Assembly (NCBI GenBank): GCA_016744995.1
Contig: JADGDG010000015.1
Coordinates: 1 to 64,000 of the forward strand
Source: Gammaproteobacteria bacterium
GTDB taxonomy: Bacteria > Pseudomonadota > Gammaproteobacteria > GRL18
DNA: 64,000 nt
Reading direction: 5' to 3'
Shown in pieces: positions 35,367 to 44,070 of this stretch; position 1 is the first letter of the stretch, and each line of letters opens with the position of its first letter. Under the pieces are notes generated by a model. It was not told where the DNA came from and made no database searches. It saw only the letters and a list, made by a program, of their open reading frames with translations. The translations under genes were made by a program, and so were the position numbers.

Positions 35367-35834
35367 ATGTCTAAACTAAAATCTCAACGCATGAAGCCGG
35401 TGAATCAGCTGGCTGAAAAAAAAGAACAGCAGTCGGTTGTTATTTATTCCCAATGCCTTGCTAAGGTAAAGGCGTTGGAAGAACAATTGCAAAAGCTGTA
35501 TTCCTACCGGGAAGGCTATAATCAGCAAATGCTAAATTTATCTGCAAAAGGAGTTGGTAGTCATCGTCTACAGGACACACTGATGTTTATGAATAATTTA
35601 AACAAAAGCATAGAAGGGCTTTTGATACAAATACAACATCAAAAGACACTCTGCGAAGAAAAGAAAAAAGACTGGATGGTCAGGCATAACAAAACAAGGA
35701 TCTATAGTAAGGTCACTAAAAAATATATTGCTGAAGAGCAAACTATTCAAAATAAAAATGAGCAAAAATTGCTTGATGAATTTAACCAGTCATTGTTCCA
35801 ACGTCAGATCAATTCTAAGCCCGACTCCAAATAA
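35367..35834 (+). CDS. fliJ: Flagellar export chaperone FliJ
   Basis: FliJ is a coiled-coil stalk protein at the centre of the FliI hexamer. The 155-residue product is almost entirely charged helix (LAEKKEQQSVVIYSQCLAKV, EEQLQKLYSYREGYNQQM and ending FNQSLFQRQINSKPDSK). Family conservation is low, but YREGYNQQ and the position right after fliI are diagnostic. It is the last gene of the fliE-J operon; the next gene has its own sigma-54-like promoter. Confidence 0.92.
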   Translation: MSKLKSQRMKPVNQLAEKKEQQSVVIYSQCLAKVKALEEQLQKLYSYREGYNQQMLNLSAKGVGSHRLQDTLMFMNNLNKSIEGLLIQIQHQKTLCEEKKKDWMVRHNKTRIYSKVTKKYIAEEQTIQNKNEQKLLDEFNQSLFQRQINSKPDSK

Positions 35835-35977
35835 CATACTTCAAAAGCCAACATAACAGACTCCAGGTCTCTTTTTTAAATTGGAATTAATTCCGCTTTA
35901 AAGTCATTTCTATAAAGCTATTTCTACATAATTTGTCTAATACATTAATTTATATGATTTTTCCAAATTGTCAAAGT

Positions 35978-35993
35978 TGGTATGAGAGTTGCA
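35978..35993 (+). promoter_or_regulatory. Putative sigma-54 promoter for fliK
   Basis: TGGTATGAGAGTTGCA has correct spacing and a full TTGCA -12 element. It lies 48 bases before the fliK ATG, in a 190-base gap after fliJ. Confidence 0.65.
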
Positions 35994-36041
35994 TTATCAT
36001 AAGTTAAGTACATAAAAGTTAATTATTTGACGAATGAGATA

Positions 36042-37499
36042 ATGGAAACTGCAACTTTATTAAACATTAAACCAGCAGAACCACGTGGTTCTAAAACCAT
36101 GACAGAACAGACTCTGGCTATGGTTTCCTCTGATAAACCTTCTGCTAGTAAAGACAGGGCGGATAGTTTTAAGTCTGCACTTAAAGATCAAATTGATAAA
36201 GAATCAAACGCTGCCCGCTCTGATAAAAGTTTGCCACAAAACGGCAATGACTTGCCTAAGAAAGAAATGGCAACTGATACTCATGAAAAGCAAACCACCG
36301 CTAATAGTGCAGAAACCAATGAGCAACCACGAAATGATGAGCAGGAAAATAATGCGGACTCTGAAAAAAATCATGAGCTAAATAAACAACAGGGGACAGG
36401 GACAAGTTCGTCTGAAAATGAACAAACTGAAACTGAAACTGAAACTCAAGATGTAGAAAAAAATATTAATCAGGAAACTGAAGCAGTAAATAAACTGTTG
36501 CAGGAAGAACTTTCAGTCACAGACAATGATGAGTCAGAAGCTGCACAACCCATCCACTCAGAATATCCAGTTTTTCCTGTGGCCTCTGATGGGCTTATTC
36601 CAGATAAAAAGATTTATTCAGAATCCACTAATAGTCAACTTAGCTCAAGTCAAGCTTCAAAAGTTGTTAAGCCTGAAATACAAGCGGTCTCGGGAAACTT
36701 TAGTTCAGCTTCTGATGCAAATTCTAATTCTAATTTTAATTCAAAAAATGAATCGGCTCTGGGGAAAAGTGTTGCTGAATTTCAGCAGTATATTGAAATG
36801 TCCAGGAAGCATTCAACTGCCGGGGAACCTATAAGCAGTGTTAAGTCATTTGAACAAAATTTGAAAAATGGATTAGCTGCAGCATTATCTCCTGGTAATG
36901 ACATGAAGTTATCAGCTAATCAGAATCTAAACCAGAATACTGCTTTGCCACAAGTAACTTCAACGACTGTTGCTCAGGTAATACCTCTGGATAAAGTGAA
37001 TACCTCGTTGAATAATGCTTCATTTTCAATATCAAAAACAACGATGTCTCTAGGAGTAAAAACTCCAGTTGGAAAATCAGGTTGGAATCAGAATTTTTCA
37101 AACCAGATTTCTATGATGGTAAATAATGGTGTTCAGCACGCGAAGATAAAATTAAATCCTATGAGTCTTGGTCCGGTTGAGGCGATGGTTAAATTGTCGG
37201 GTGAAACCGCCGTAGTTAATTTATCGTCACTGTCTCTAACGACCAAAGACGCTATGGAAAATGCCATACCAAGATTAAAAGAAATGCTGAATGAGAATGG
37301 GTTTTCACAGGTTGATGTGAATGTCTCTCATCAGGAGAAAAAAGAACAGGACTCAGATACAAGTTCAAACAATGAGCATGGTAATTCCACTATGCCAGGT
37401 GACGATCAATTATCAGAAGAATCATCTGACTCTGATTCAGTGGCACGAGCTGCTGGTTTAGATGAGCAGGGATTAAAAATTGTTGATTACTATGCTTAA
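36042..37499 (+). CDS. fliK: Flagellar hook-length control protein FliK
   Basis: FliK is a molecular ruler secreted during hook growth that switches FlhB specificity from hook to filament substrates. The 485-residue product has a long low-complexity N-terminal part (Glu, Asn, Ser, Gln-rich, with TETETETQ). The conserved C-terminal Flg_hook domain is at about 350-440: HAKIKLNPMSLGPVEAMVKL, then LKEMLNENGFSQVDVNVS. ATG 36042 is preferred over TTG 36027. It should be followed by fliL; instead a flagellin starts 12 bases after the stop, and fliL is about 19 kb away. Confidence 0.93.
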   Translation: METATLLNIKPAEPRGSKTMTEQTLAMVSSDKPSASKDRADSFKSALKDQIDKESNAARSDKSLPQNGNDLPKKEMATDTHEKQTTANSAETNEQPRNDEQENNADSEKNHELNKQQGTGTSSSENEQTETETETQDVEKNINQETEAVNKLLQEELSVTDNDESEAAQPIHSEYPVFPVASDGLIPDKKIYSESTNSQLSSSQASKVVKPEIQAVSGNFSSASDANSNSNFNSKNESALGKSVAEFQQYIEMSRKHSTAGEPISSVKSFEQNLKNGLAAALSPGNDMKLSANQNLNQNTALPQVTSTTVAQVIPLDKVNTSLNNASFSISKTTMSLGVKTPVGKSGWNQNFSNQISMMVNNGVQHAKIKLNPMSLGPVEAMVKLSGETAVVNLSSLSLTTKDAMENAIPRLKEMLNENGFSQVDVNVSHQEKKEQDSDTSSNNEHGNSTMPGDDQLSEESSDSDSVARAAGLDEQGLKIVDYYA

Positions 37500-37510
37500 G
37501 GAGAATAACA

Positions 37511-38374
37511 ATGGCACAAGTAATAAATACTAATATCTTTTCATTAAATGCACAGAGAAATCTGAATAAAACTTCAGGGCAGTTAGCAACTGCCTTGCAG
37601 AGATTATCCTCAGGTCTGCGCATCAATAGTGCAAAAGATGATGCAGCAGGTCTTGCAATTGCATCACGTTTTACAGCACAGATCCGTGGTTATAATCAGG
37701 GTGTTCGAAATGCGGCTGATGCGATTTCTCTCGCTCAAACTGCTGAGGGTGCTTTTGATGAATTAAGTAACAATCTGCAACGGATCCGGGAGCTATCGGT
37801 ACAGGCAGCGAATGCGACCAATAGCTCAACAGACAGACAGGCGATACAAACTGAAATTTCTGATCTTAAATCTGAAATTACACGTGTCACCAGAACTCAG
37901 TTCAATGGTGTCGAAGTGATTGGATCTGATGCACAATCCTTTTATTTCCAGGTGGGACCAAATGCAGGGTCTATTGCTAATGGTATTGTTGTTAATACAT
38001 TAGATATACGCTCAGATGTGACTTATTCAGCAATGATTTCAACTGATGCAACAGTCTTTATTAGTGGTGGCACGATCGCATCAATGACCAATGCTGCGCT
38101 TTCGATGATCACTAAAGTTGATGACATGCTACAGGTCATTAATACTCAGCGTGCTATTTTAGGTGCGGTGCAAAATAGATTTGAATCAGTGATAAGAAAT
38201 GGTGAGAATATCAGTGAGCAGTTATCTGCATCACGTTCGCGTATTCAAGATGCTGATTTTGCTAAAGAAACTGCGGCCTTAACTAAGGCACAAATACTTC
38301 AGCAGGCTGGTACAACGGTTCTGGCTCAGGCGAATGCTGTACCACAAAGTGTTCTATCATTACTCCAGGGTTAA
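37511..38374 (+). CDS. fliC: Flagellin (second paralogue), placed after fliK
   Basis: This 287-residue flagellin is close to the paralogue at 19538. It shares MAQVIN-TNIFSLNAQRNLNK-type D0, LQRLSSGLRINSAKDDAAGL, AILGAVQNRFESVIRN and SRSRIQDADFAKE, and ends in QANAVPQSVLSLLQG. Differences concentrate in the short middle, here TLDIRSDVTYSAMISTDATV. AAGGAG sits 8 bases before the ATG. It starts 12 bases after fliK, so it may be driven by the fliK sigma-54-like promoter rather than by sigma-28. That would time it earlier than normal late filament genes. Confidence 0.96.
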   Translation: MAQVINTNIFSLNAQRNLNKTSGQLATALQRLSSGLRINSAKDDAAGLAIASRFTAQIRGYNQGVRNAADAISLAQTAEGAFDELSNNLQRIRELSVQAANATNSSTDRQAIQTEISDLKSEITRVTRTQFNGVEVIGSDAQSFYFQVGPNAGSIANGIVVNTLDIRSDVTYSAMISTDATVFISGGTIASMTNAALSMITKVDDMLQVINTQRAILGAVQNRFESVIRNGENISEQLSASRSRIQDADFAKETAALTKAQILQQAGTTVLAQANAVPQSVLSLLQG

Positions 38375-38410
38375 GTAATGATGTGGTCTATTTGAGGTAA
38401 GGAATATAAA

Positions 38411-39037
38411 ATGACTCAAATACATCAAAGTGCTCTGCCTGCTCATCATTCAGTTGATGAACAATCTCACACTATTAGTGGGCAGAATGATCAGAGTGCA
38501 TCTGGTAGTAGCCAAAATGTAACTCATGATCAGGCATTGGGTACAGTTAATATATCATTTAATGCCCATATGCGTCTGAGAGCTTATCAGGATCAAAAAA
38601 ATCCATCAGATTCAGAAAATTCTGCTTTATCTAATGCTGATTTATTAAGTCAAGGCTTATCAAGTCAGGGTTCACCAGTTGATTTAAAAGAACAAAAATC
38701 TGAATTGGATGATTTCGATCAGTCTGTTAAGTTAAAAGATGATCCGAGGAATAATAGCTCATCCTCTTTGAAATTTTCTGAACAGATCACCGAAATGCTT
38801 TATGAAGTTCAAGATAATATTGTTAAGACCTCTGAGCCGGGTTATCACTATCTTGTGAATATGCTCAATAATTATCGTTCGAGTGTTGAAGATCCTCAGC
38901 AATTGCAAGAAATTATGCGCAAAGAAGAGTTTTACCTTAGTCGCAGAAAACCATTTATGGAGAATGCTGACTTTCAAAGTTATAGTCAGGTACTTAATCA
39001 ATTTTCAAATATTGTTGAGCGTCAACAATATATCTAA
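38411..39037 (+). CDS. Unknown protein after second flagellin, 208 aa
   Basis: I do not recognise it. There is no signal peptide or membrane segment. Residues 1-115 are low-complexity, rich in Ser, Gln, His and Asp; residues 118-208 look folded and helical (LKFSEQITEMLYEVQDNIV, then PGYHYLVNMLNNYRSSVEDP and EEFYLSRRKPFMENADFQSY). AAGGA precedes the ATG by 7 bases. It lies 36 bases after flagellin 2 on the same strand, the slot where flaG sits in the other flagellin locus, so a flagellar accessory role is possible but unproved. Confidence 0.6.
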   Translation: MTQIHQSALPAHHSVDEQSHTISGQNDQSASGSSQNVTHDQALGTVNISFNAHMRLRAYQDQKNPSDSENSALSNADLLSQGLSSQGSPVDLKEQKSELDDFDQSVKLKDDPRNNSSSSLKFSEQITEMLYEVQDNIVKTSEPGYHYLVNMLNNYRSSVEDPQQLQEIMRKEEFYLSRRKPFMENADFQSYSQVLNQFSNIVERQQYI

Positions 39038-39176
39038 AACAGCTAATTTCCAGCCATAAGTCTATTTCCTCATACCTGATAAAAAAGATATCGTCGAGTG
39101 TTTGCCATCATGTGTAAAACAGATACTGGTTAATTTCATCATATTGTCCTATAACTTTAATGACACTAATTTTTAT

Positions 39177-39203
39177 TAAAGCTTTTTGTTGACTTGCCGA
39201 AAT
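39177..39203 (+). promoter_or_regulatory. Sigma-28 (FliA) promoter for the ODP pair
   Basis: TAAAGCTT - 11 bases - GCCGAAAT. The -35 matches TAAAGTTT at 7 of 8 positions, the -10 matches GCCGATAA at 6 of 8, and the spacing is exact. It lies 52 bases before the 39255 gene. Confidence 0.72.
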
Positions 39204-39254
39204 TATATTTACAAGCCCATTCTCTGAGTCTGGGAAATAAATCAGGAATATCTT

Positions 39255-39881
39255 ATGTCTTTTGATAATAAATCCATGGACTCCAGTGCCAGACAGTTTT
39301 TAGCAGTTGCATCTGTTCAGGCAGAATTATTTGCAGTAAAGAAGATCTCAAAACGGATCTCACTGAGTGCTAAAAATGCAAAAGCCATTGCTGCCAGAGC
39401 AGGGAGTCAGGCAATGGGATTTCATCCTATCACTGACTTTATTGATGATGTGGCCATTAATATTACACAATTGGTTGAAAAAATTAATGCAGAGGCTTTA
39501 AAATTATCGAGTTTTGCTATTTCCAATCGTAATCGCAGCAGAACCATAAAACAAATGAAGCTTGCAGCTCAAAATATGGTCAAATATGCCGATCACCAGG
39601 GCATAAACAAGAGACTGTTGGAACTGGAAAAAATGAAAAAACAGTTTCTTATTGATTTTGCGCGTAAAAATAGTGACTTACTGGAATTGCTTGCAGAAAT
39701 TAGAAACCAGCTTCAGGCAGCTGAAATGATCTGTACGACCTCTCGTACCGAAGCAACTCGTGCTGGTGATTTTCAGATGAACCTGGAAGTGGTCGCTGAT
39801 GAAGTTTCAATTGCTGTGAGTAATATTAAAGATACATTGCAAAGCAGCAAGTCCCACCTATCTCAAATGTCTTTACGTTAG
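39255..39881 (+). CDS. Helical protein of unknown family, possible aerotaxis partner
   Basis: I do not recognise this 208-residue protein. It has no membrane segment and is almost all helix (VASVQAELFAVKKISKRISL, SAKNAKAIAARAG, LVEKINAEALKLSSFAISNR, LEKMKKQFLIDFARKNSDLL, ADEVSIAVSNIKDTLQSS). The alanine/serine-rich heptads recall chemoreceptor cytoplasmic bundles, but the conserved receptor hairpin tip is not seen. A sigma-28 promoter precedes it, and the ODP-like gene follows by 45 bases on the same strand. The reading that it passes an oxygen signal to chemotaxis proteins is inference from this context. Confidence 0.55.
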   Translation: MSFDNKSMDSSARQFLAVASVQAELFAVKKISKRISLSAKNAKAIAARAGSQAMGFHPITDFIDDVAINITQLVEKINAEALKLSSFAISNRNRSRTIKQMKLAAQNMVKYADHQGINKRLLELEKMKKQFLIDFARKNSDLLELLAEIRNQLQAAEMICTTSRTEATRAGDFQMNLEVVADEVSIAVSNIKDTLQSSKSHLSQMSLR

Positions 39882-39926
39882 TATGTTAACTAAGCAAGAT
39901 ATAAAATTAATCAGAGAACCGAAAAA

Positions 39927-40664
39927 ATGATCACACAGACTATATATGATGGCAATTACCAATGGATAGTCATGGGACGAGATCCAGATAAGCCTGAGAA
40001 AATTATCGATACCAATCAGTATATTGTTAAAGATGGTGAGCGAACCTTATTGCTTGATCCAGGTGGTATGGAAATATTCTCATCAGTACTGGCTGCAACA
40101 CTCAGTATTTCTAAGCTGGAACATATTACAGATATATTTGCTTCCCATCAGGATCCTGACATTATTTCCTCTATGGGCTTGTGGCATGAAATGTTACCTG
40201 AGATCAAACTTCATGCATCAGGATTATGGGAAGGTTTTATCAGACACTTCAGCAGTGGTGATGTTAATTATGTACCTATTGAAGATAAAGGCGGTACACT
40301 TCGTCTTGAATCAATTGATCTGCAATTTATACCTGCACATTACTTACACTCTTCTGCTAATTTTAATGTTTATGATCCCAATGCAAAAATACTCATGAGT
40401 GGTGATATTGGTGCTGCCCTGGAAGCACCGGGAGCACCTATGTTTGTTGATGATTTTGATAGTCATAAAGAAAAAATGCATTTTTTCCATAAGCGCTGGA
40501 TGCCTTCAAATGAAGCTAAAAGAGATTGGATCAGACGAGTCAGAGAGCTGGATGTCGATATTATGGCTCCTCAGCATGGGCGCCTGTTTAAAGGTGATGA
40601 TGTGAAGCGTTTTCTGGACTGGTTTGAAGCACTTGATGTTGGTATTGCAGTACATGGCGGTTAA
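39927..40664 (+). CDS. ODP-like diiron oxygen-binding protein, metallo-beta-lactamase fold
   Basis: This is a 245-residue cytosolic protein with the flavodiiron-type beta-lactamase domain but no flavodoxin domain, as in ODP proteins that bind oxygen at a diiron centre and signal to chemotaxis in Treponema. Metal-site candidates in order are SHQDPDI (in place of HxExDH, about residue 73), PAHYLHS (about 138), MSGDIG (about 157) and APQHGRL (about 220). YIVKDGERTLLLDPGG is the usual first strand pair. It follows the unknown helical gene behind a sigma-28 promoter and is closed by a terminator, making a two-gene unit within the flagellar regulon. An enzymatic hydrolase role is the main alternative. 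Confidence 0.75.
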   Translation: MITQTIYDGNYQWIVMGRDPDKPEKIIDTNQYIVKDGERTLLLDPGGMEIFSSVLAATLSISKLEHITDIFASHQDPDIISSMGLWHEMLPEIKLHASGLWEGFIRHFSSGDVNYVPIEDKGGTLRLESIDLQFIPAHYLHSSANFNVYDPNAKILMSGDIGAALEAPGAPMFVDDFDSHKEKMHFFHKRWMPSNEAKRDWIRRVRELDVDIMAPQHGRLFKGDDVKRFLDWFEALDVGIAVHGG

Positions 40665-40691
40665 TGAACAGTCATTGAACTTAATAAACCT

Positions 40692-40722
40692 TAAAAAAGT
40701 CTGCCTGGCAGGCTTTTTTTTT
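40692..40722 (+). terminator. Rho-independent terminator after the ODP gene
   Basis: AAAAAAGTCTGCC pairs with GGCAGGCTTTTTTTT around a 2-3 base loop and ends in an eight-T run. Confidence 0.85.
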
Positions 40723-40793
40723 GCTTGAAAAAGAGCATGACAAACCCTATATTATTACTAATTATTGAATATAAGAAATAGGTGATATACTAT

Positions 40794-41105
40794 ATGAGCC
40801 TTCAAACACTGATTGAAGAAAAATTAACTCAGGCTTTTACACCCGAGTATTTACTGGTTGAAAATGAAAGTCATATGCATAATGTGCCCGCTGGCTCCGA
40901 AATGCACTTTAAAGTCCAGATCATATCGGGTAATTTTAATGGTCAAATGCTGCTCCAACGTCATCGTTCAGTCAATAAAGTACTGGAAGCAGAACTGGCT
41001 GGGCCAATACATGCTTTATCTATTCATACTTTTACCAAAGAGGAATGGGAACAACGTAATGGTCAGGTTCCAGAGTCACCACCTTGTCAGGGTGGGGGGA
41101 AATAA
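40794..41105 (+). CDS. bolA: BolA family protein
   Basis: BolA proteins pair with monothiol glutaredoxins to handle 2Fe-2S clusters and affect cell shape and stress responses. The 103-residue product has the class signature MHFKVQIISGNFNGQMLLQRHR (fragment LLQRHRSVNKVL) followed by the late SIHTFTKEEWEQR, which matches the ALHTYT-KEW end of BolA proper. A possible cluster-ligand His is in the conserved RHR. A longer in-frame start at 40782 is disfavoured; AGGTG is 8 bases before the ATG at 40794. It opens a housekeeping block with thioredoxin and hemH on the same strand. Confidence 0.88.
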   Translation: MSLQTLIEEKLTQAFTPEYLLVENESHMHNVPAGSEMHFKVQIISGNFNGQMLLQRHRSVNKVLEAELAGPIHALSIHTFTKEEWEQRNGQVPESPPCQGGGK

Positions 41106-41177
41106 ATCTCTTTACTATATGTAAAATGTAAACTATAAATTTAACGACAAATCTCATAATGATAAAAAGGAGCTATC

Positions 41178-41558
41178 ATGGCGACTATCGAAGTTACAGC
41201 AAAAAATTTTAATGATGTCATTACTAATAACAAATTTGTTATTGTTGATTTCTGGGCACCCTGGTGTGGCCCTTGTAAGGGGTTTGCTCCAGTTTATGAG
41301 GAATTGTCTGAGAAATACCCTGATCTGGTTTTTGCAAAAGTTAATACTGAAGACGAACAGCAATTGGCTGGTGAATTCCAAATTCGTTCTATTCCAACAC
41401 TAATGATTTTTCGTGAACAGATCATCTTGTTTTCACAGCCAGGGGCTTTACAGGGCTCACAACTGGAGCAGGTGATAGAACAGGCCCAAGGGTTGGATAT
41501 GGAAGAAGTCAAACAAGACATTGAAAAGCAACAGGCAGAGCAAGAAACTAAACAGTAG
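41178..41558 (+). CDS. Thioredoxin-family protein
   Basis: This is a cytosolic disulfide reductase of 126 residues. The active site WAPWCGPCK is intact at about residues 28-36, with the cis-proline motif SIPTLMIF near 73. Trx proper is about 108 residues; here a charged Gln/Glu/Lys helix of about 20 residues is added at the C-terminus (EEVKQDIEKQQAEQETK). AAGGAG lies 7 bases before the ATG. The buried Asp before strand 3 is present in IVIVDFWAPW. It stands between bolA and hemH, so a link to iron-sulphur or haem handling is possible, but general thioredoxin activity is most likely. Confidence 0.9.
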   Translation: MATIEVTAKNFNDVITNNKFVIVDFWAPWCGPCKGFAPVYEELSEKYPDLVFAKVNTEDEQQLAGEFQIRSIPTLMIFREQIILFSQPGALQGSQLEQVIEQAQGLDMEEVKQDIEKQQAEQETKQ

Positions 41559-41669
41559 GAGCAAGTAGTAAGCATTAAGCATCAGGTGTTAAGTCAGGGC
41601 AAAAAGCAGAAATTCTGTGCCTGATCTTTCGTTTAACTTAATGCTGATGCTTGATACTTAACGTTTTAA

Positions 41670-42707
41670 ATGAAATTCTATTCTGAAGAAATTAAACTGG
41701 ATCAGCCAGAAAAAATTGGTATTTTACTGGTTAATCTTGGTTCACCCGATGCGCCAGACACTTCATCAATTCGACGTTTTTTAAGAGAATTTTTATCCGA
41801 TCACCGAGTGATAGAAATACCTCAATTTCTCTGGCAGATTATTCTTAATCTTATCATATTACCTTTTCGTCCTAGGAAACTGGTTCCTTTGTACCAATCA
41901 ATCTGGACTCCGGAAGGTTCGCCGCTGGTTTCCATTGCGCAAAATCAGAAGGCTCAATTAGAAAAGCTCTTTTTAGAAAAACCATTGTCAGAAAAAACAG
42001 CAGATATGCCTGTCAGTTTTGCTCTGGCGATGCGCTATGGCAATCCAGATATTCGTTCAGCGCTACGCCAGCTGGCACAGGATAATGTTCATAAAGTCCT
42101 GGTTTTTCCAACCTATGCTCAGTATTCAGGAACCACAACCGCCTCTATTTTTGATGCGGTGAGTTGTGAACTGCAAAAATGGCGCTGGATCCCTGAATTA
42201 CGCTTTATCAATAGTTATTATGATCAAAAAGAGCATATCCAGGCGCTGGCAGATTCAGTTCAGAATTATTGGCAATCCCATAAAAAAGGCCAAAAATTAG
42301 TAATGTCTTTTCATGGATTGCCCGAACGAAATCGGACACTTGGTGATCCCTATTATGATCAATGCCATAAAACAGCTCAATTACTGGCTGCAAAGTTAGA
42401 ATTGAATGAGTCACAATGGCTCATCACATTTCAATCACGTTTTGGCAAAGCGGAGTGGTTAAAACCCTACACCAGTGCTTCATTGGAAGAGCTGGCAAAA
42501 CAGGGTACTCATTCAGTTGATATTATCTGTCCGGGATTCTCCATTGATTGTCTGGAAACTTTGGAAGAAATTTCTGTAGAAAATAGAGATGTCTTTATGA
42601 AAGCTGGAGGTCAGGATTACCAATACATCCCTGCACTTAATGCCTCAGCAGAAAATACTAAGGCGATGGCCGCACTAATTGAACAACATATTAAGGGCTG
42701 GGCTTAA
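41670..42707 (+). CDS. hemH: Ferrochelatase HemH
   Basis: Inserts ferrous iron into protoporphyrin IX, the last step of protohaem synthesis. The 345-residue length is standard. IGILLVNLGSPDAPDTSSIRRFL (fragment LVNLGSPDAP) is the N-terminal signature. The catalytic histidine lies in VMSFHGLPER, and the acidic metal-binding side in TFQSRFGKAEWLKPYT. CPGFSIDCLETLEEI near the end is the conserved region that in some ferrochelatases binds a 2Fe-2S cluster. No good Shine-Dalgarno is visible before the ATG. Upstream is a partial inverted repeat of about 100 bases. It faces moeA convergently. Confidence 0.96.
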   Translation: MKFYSEEIKLDQPEKIGILLVNLGSPDAPDTSSIRRFLREFLSDHRVIEIPQFLWQIILNLIILPFRPRKLVPLYQSIWTPEGSPLVSIAQNQKAQLEKLFLEKPLSEKTADMPVSFALAMRYGNPDIRSALRQLAQDNVHKVLVFPTYAQYSGTTTASIFDAVSCELQKWRWIPELRFINSYYDQKEHIQALADSVQNYWQSHKKGQKLVMSFHGLPERNRTLGDPYYDQCHKTAQLLAAKLELNESQWLITFQSRFGKAEWLKPYTSASLEELAKQGTHSVDIICPGFSIDCLETLEEISVENRDVFMKAGGQDYQYIPALNASAENTKAMAALIEQHIKGWA

Positions 42708-42774
42708 GAAGTGTCAGTAGTTTGCAACTGGTCTGTTGCCTGCAACAAACCACTGAGTCCCCCTTCATCCAGGT

Positions 42775-44031
42775 TTAACTTGTCAAACCTTCAAATGGTT
42801 GCACATCAACCATTTCACCCACTTCGATACTGCCGCTTTCTGCGGGTATGATAATAAAACAATTTGCCTTGCTCATTGCTGTCAGGACATGTGATGCCTG
42901 CATTCCTGCATTTCTGACTGTCAGTTCACCCGTCTCGGACTGCTCCAAAATACCGCGTTGAAAATCTGTACGTCCAGGACGTTTTTTGAGTAACTCTGCT
43001 GTTTTAGCCTTTATTTGCAGGGGTAAGACAATTTCCTGACCTTTCATGCGTTTAAGAGCCGGCTGGACAAACTGATAGAAGGTTGCAATGACTGCAACAG
43101 GGTTTCCGGGCAGTCCAAAAAACAAACTATTGCCTAAAGTGCCGAATGCCAGAGGTTTCCCAGGTTTCATGGATATTTTCCAGAAATTTATTTGCCCAAG
43201 CTTTTCCAGCGTTTCTTTGACAAAATCGGCCTCTCCAACTGACACTCCACCCGATGTGATAACCGCATCAGCTAACTCACCCGCTGTGTTAAAGGCTTGT
43301 TCAATAGCCTGACGATCATCAGGGATGACCCCCATATCAATCATCTCAACATCCATGTTTTTTAATAAGCCATAGAGAGAGTAGCGATTAGAATCATAGA
43401 TATCGCCTGGGCCCAGAGTTTGACCAATAGAACGCAGTTCATCACCTGTGGAGAAAAAGGCAACTCGGATTCTTCTGGAAACCCGGACTTCAGCAATGCC
43501 CTGTGTGGCAAGGAATGCAAGATCAGTTGGTGAGATCTTCTTTCCCCGGGATAAAAATGTCTGTCCGGTTTTTAGATCGTCACCCGCTTTTCGGACATTG
43601 GCAAAAGGTTTTGGAATGGTTGTAATAGTGACTGATTCTTCATTCGTATTTTCAGTATGCTCTTGCATAACCACTGTATCAACACCATCAGGTACTTGAG
43701 CACCAGTCATGATCCGAATGGCCTCACCGGAAGCAATTTCGCCATTATAAGGGTGTCCGGCAAAAGACTGTCCGGTAACCTTTAATGTCAGAGTGGTTTG
43801 CTCTGAAATGTCTGAACTTTTGAAAGCATATCCATCCATGCCGGAATTATCGCAGGGAGGAGTATCAAAGGTGGCAATAATGTCTTTGGCTAAGACTCGA
43901 CCTAGTGCATGACGAAGATCAATTTGTTCAGTGCCTTTGATTGCTTTAGTGTCCTTAATGATTCGTTTTTGTACTTCACTGACACTAATGAAGCGATTGG
44001 CAGCAGGGGAAGGATTGGTCTTTTGGCTCAT
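42775..44031 (-). CDS. moeA: Molybdopterin molybdenumtransferase MoeA
   Basis: Inserts molybdate into adenylylated molybdopterin to make molybdenum cofactor. The 418-residue product has MoeA domains in order. The N-terminal part has LRHALGRVLAKDI and DTPPCDNSGMDGYAFK. The catalytic MoCF_biosynth domain has YDSNRYSL, TSGGVSVGEADFVKE and FGLPGNPVAV. A C-terminal beta-barrel follows. It forms an operon with mobB, whose stop is 40 bases upstream on the minus strand. A cofactor role suggests molybdoenzymes such as nitrate or sulphite enzymes elsewhere. Confidence 0.96.
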   Translation of the reverse strand: MSQKTNPSPAANRFISVSEVQKRIIKDTKAIKGTEQIDLRHALGRVLAKDIIATFDTPPCDNSGMDGYAFKSSDISEQTTLTLKVTGQSFAGHPYNGEIASGEAIRIMTGAQVPDGVDTVVMQEHTENTNEESVTITTIPKPFANVRKAGDDLKTGQTFLSRGKKISPTDLAFLATQGIAEVRVSRRIRVAFFSTGDELRSIGQTLGPGDIYDSNRYSLYGLLKNMDVEMIDMGVIPDDRQAIEQAFNTAGELADAVITSGGVSVGEADFVKETLEKLGQINFWKISMKPGKPLAFGTLGNSLFFGLPGNPVAVIATFYQFVQPALKRMKGQEIVLPLQIKAKTAELLKKRPGRTDFQRGILEQSETGELTVRNAGMQASHVLTAMSKANCFIIIPAESGSIEVGEMVDVQPFEGLTS

Positions 44032-44070
44032 GGTTCTGTTTTCCTGTAAAAGGTATTTATAGAAGTTTTG

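Noticed and set aside
37438..37460. TGGCACG inside the fliK 3' end as a sigma-54 promoter for flagellin 2
   Set aside because: The -24 box is perfect but no TTGC follows at the required spacing.
39255..39881. Calling the helical protein a chemoreceptor
   Set aside because: It lacks membrane segments and I could not see the conserved receptor hairpin tip, so it is left as unknown.
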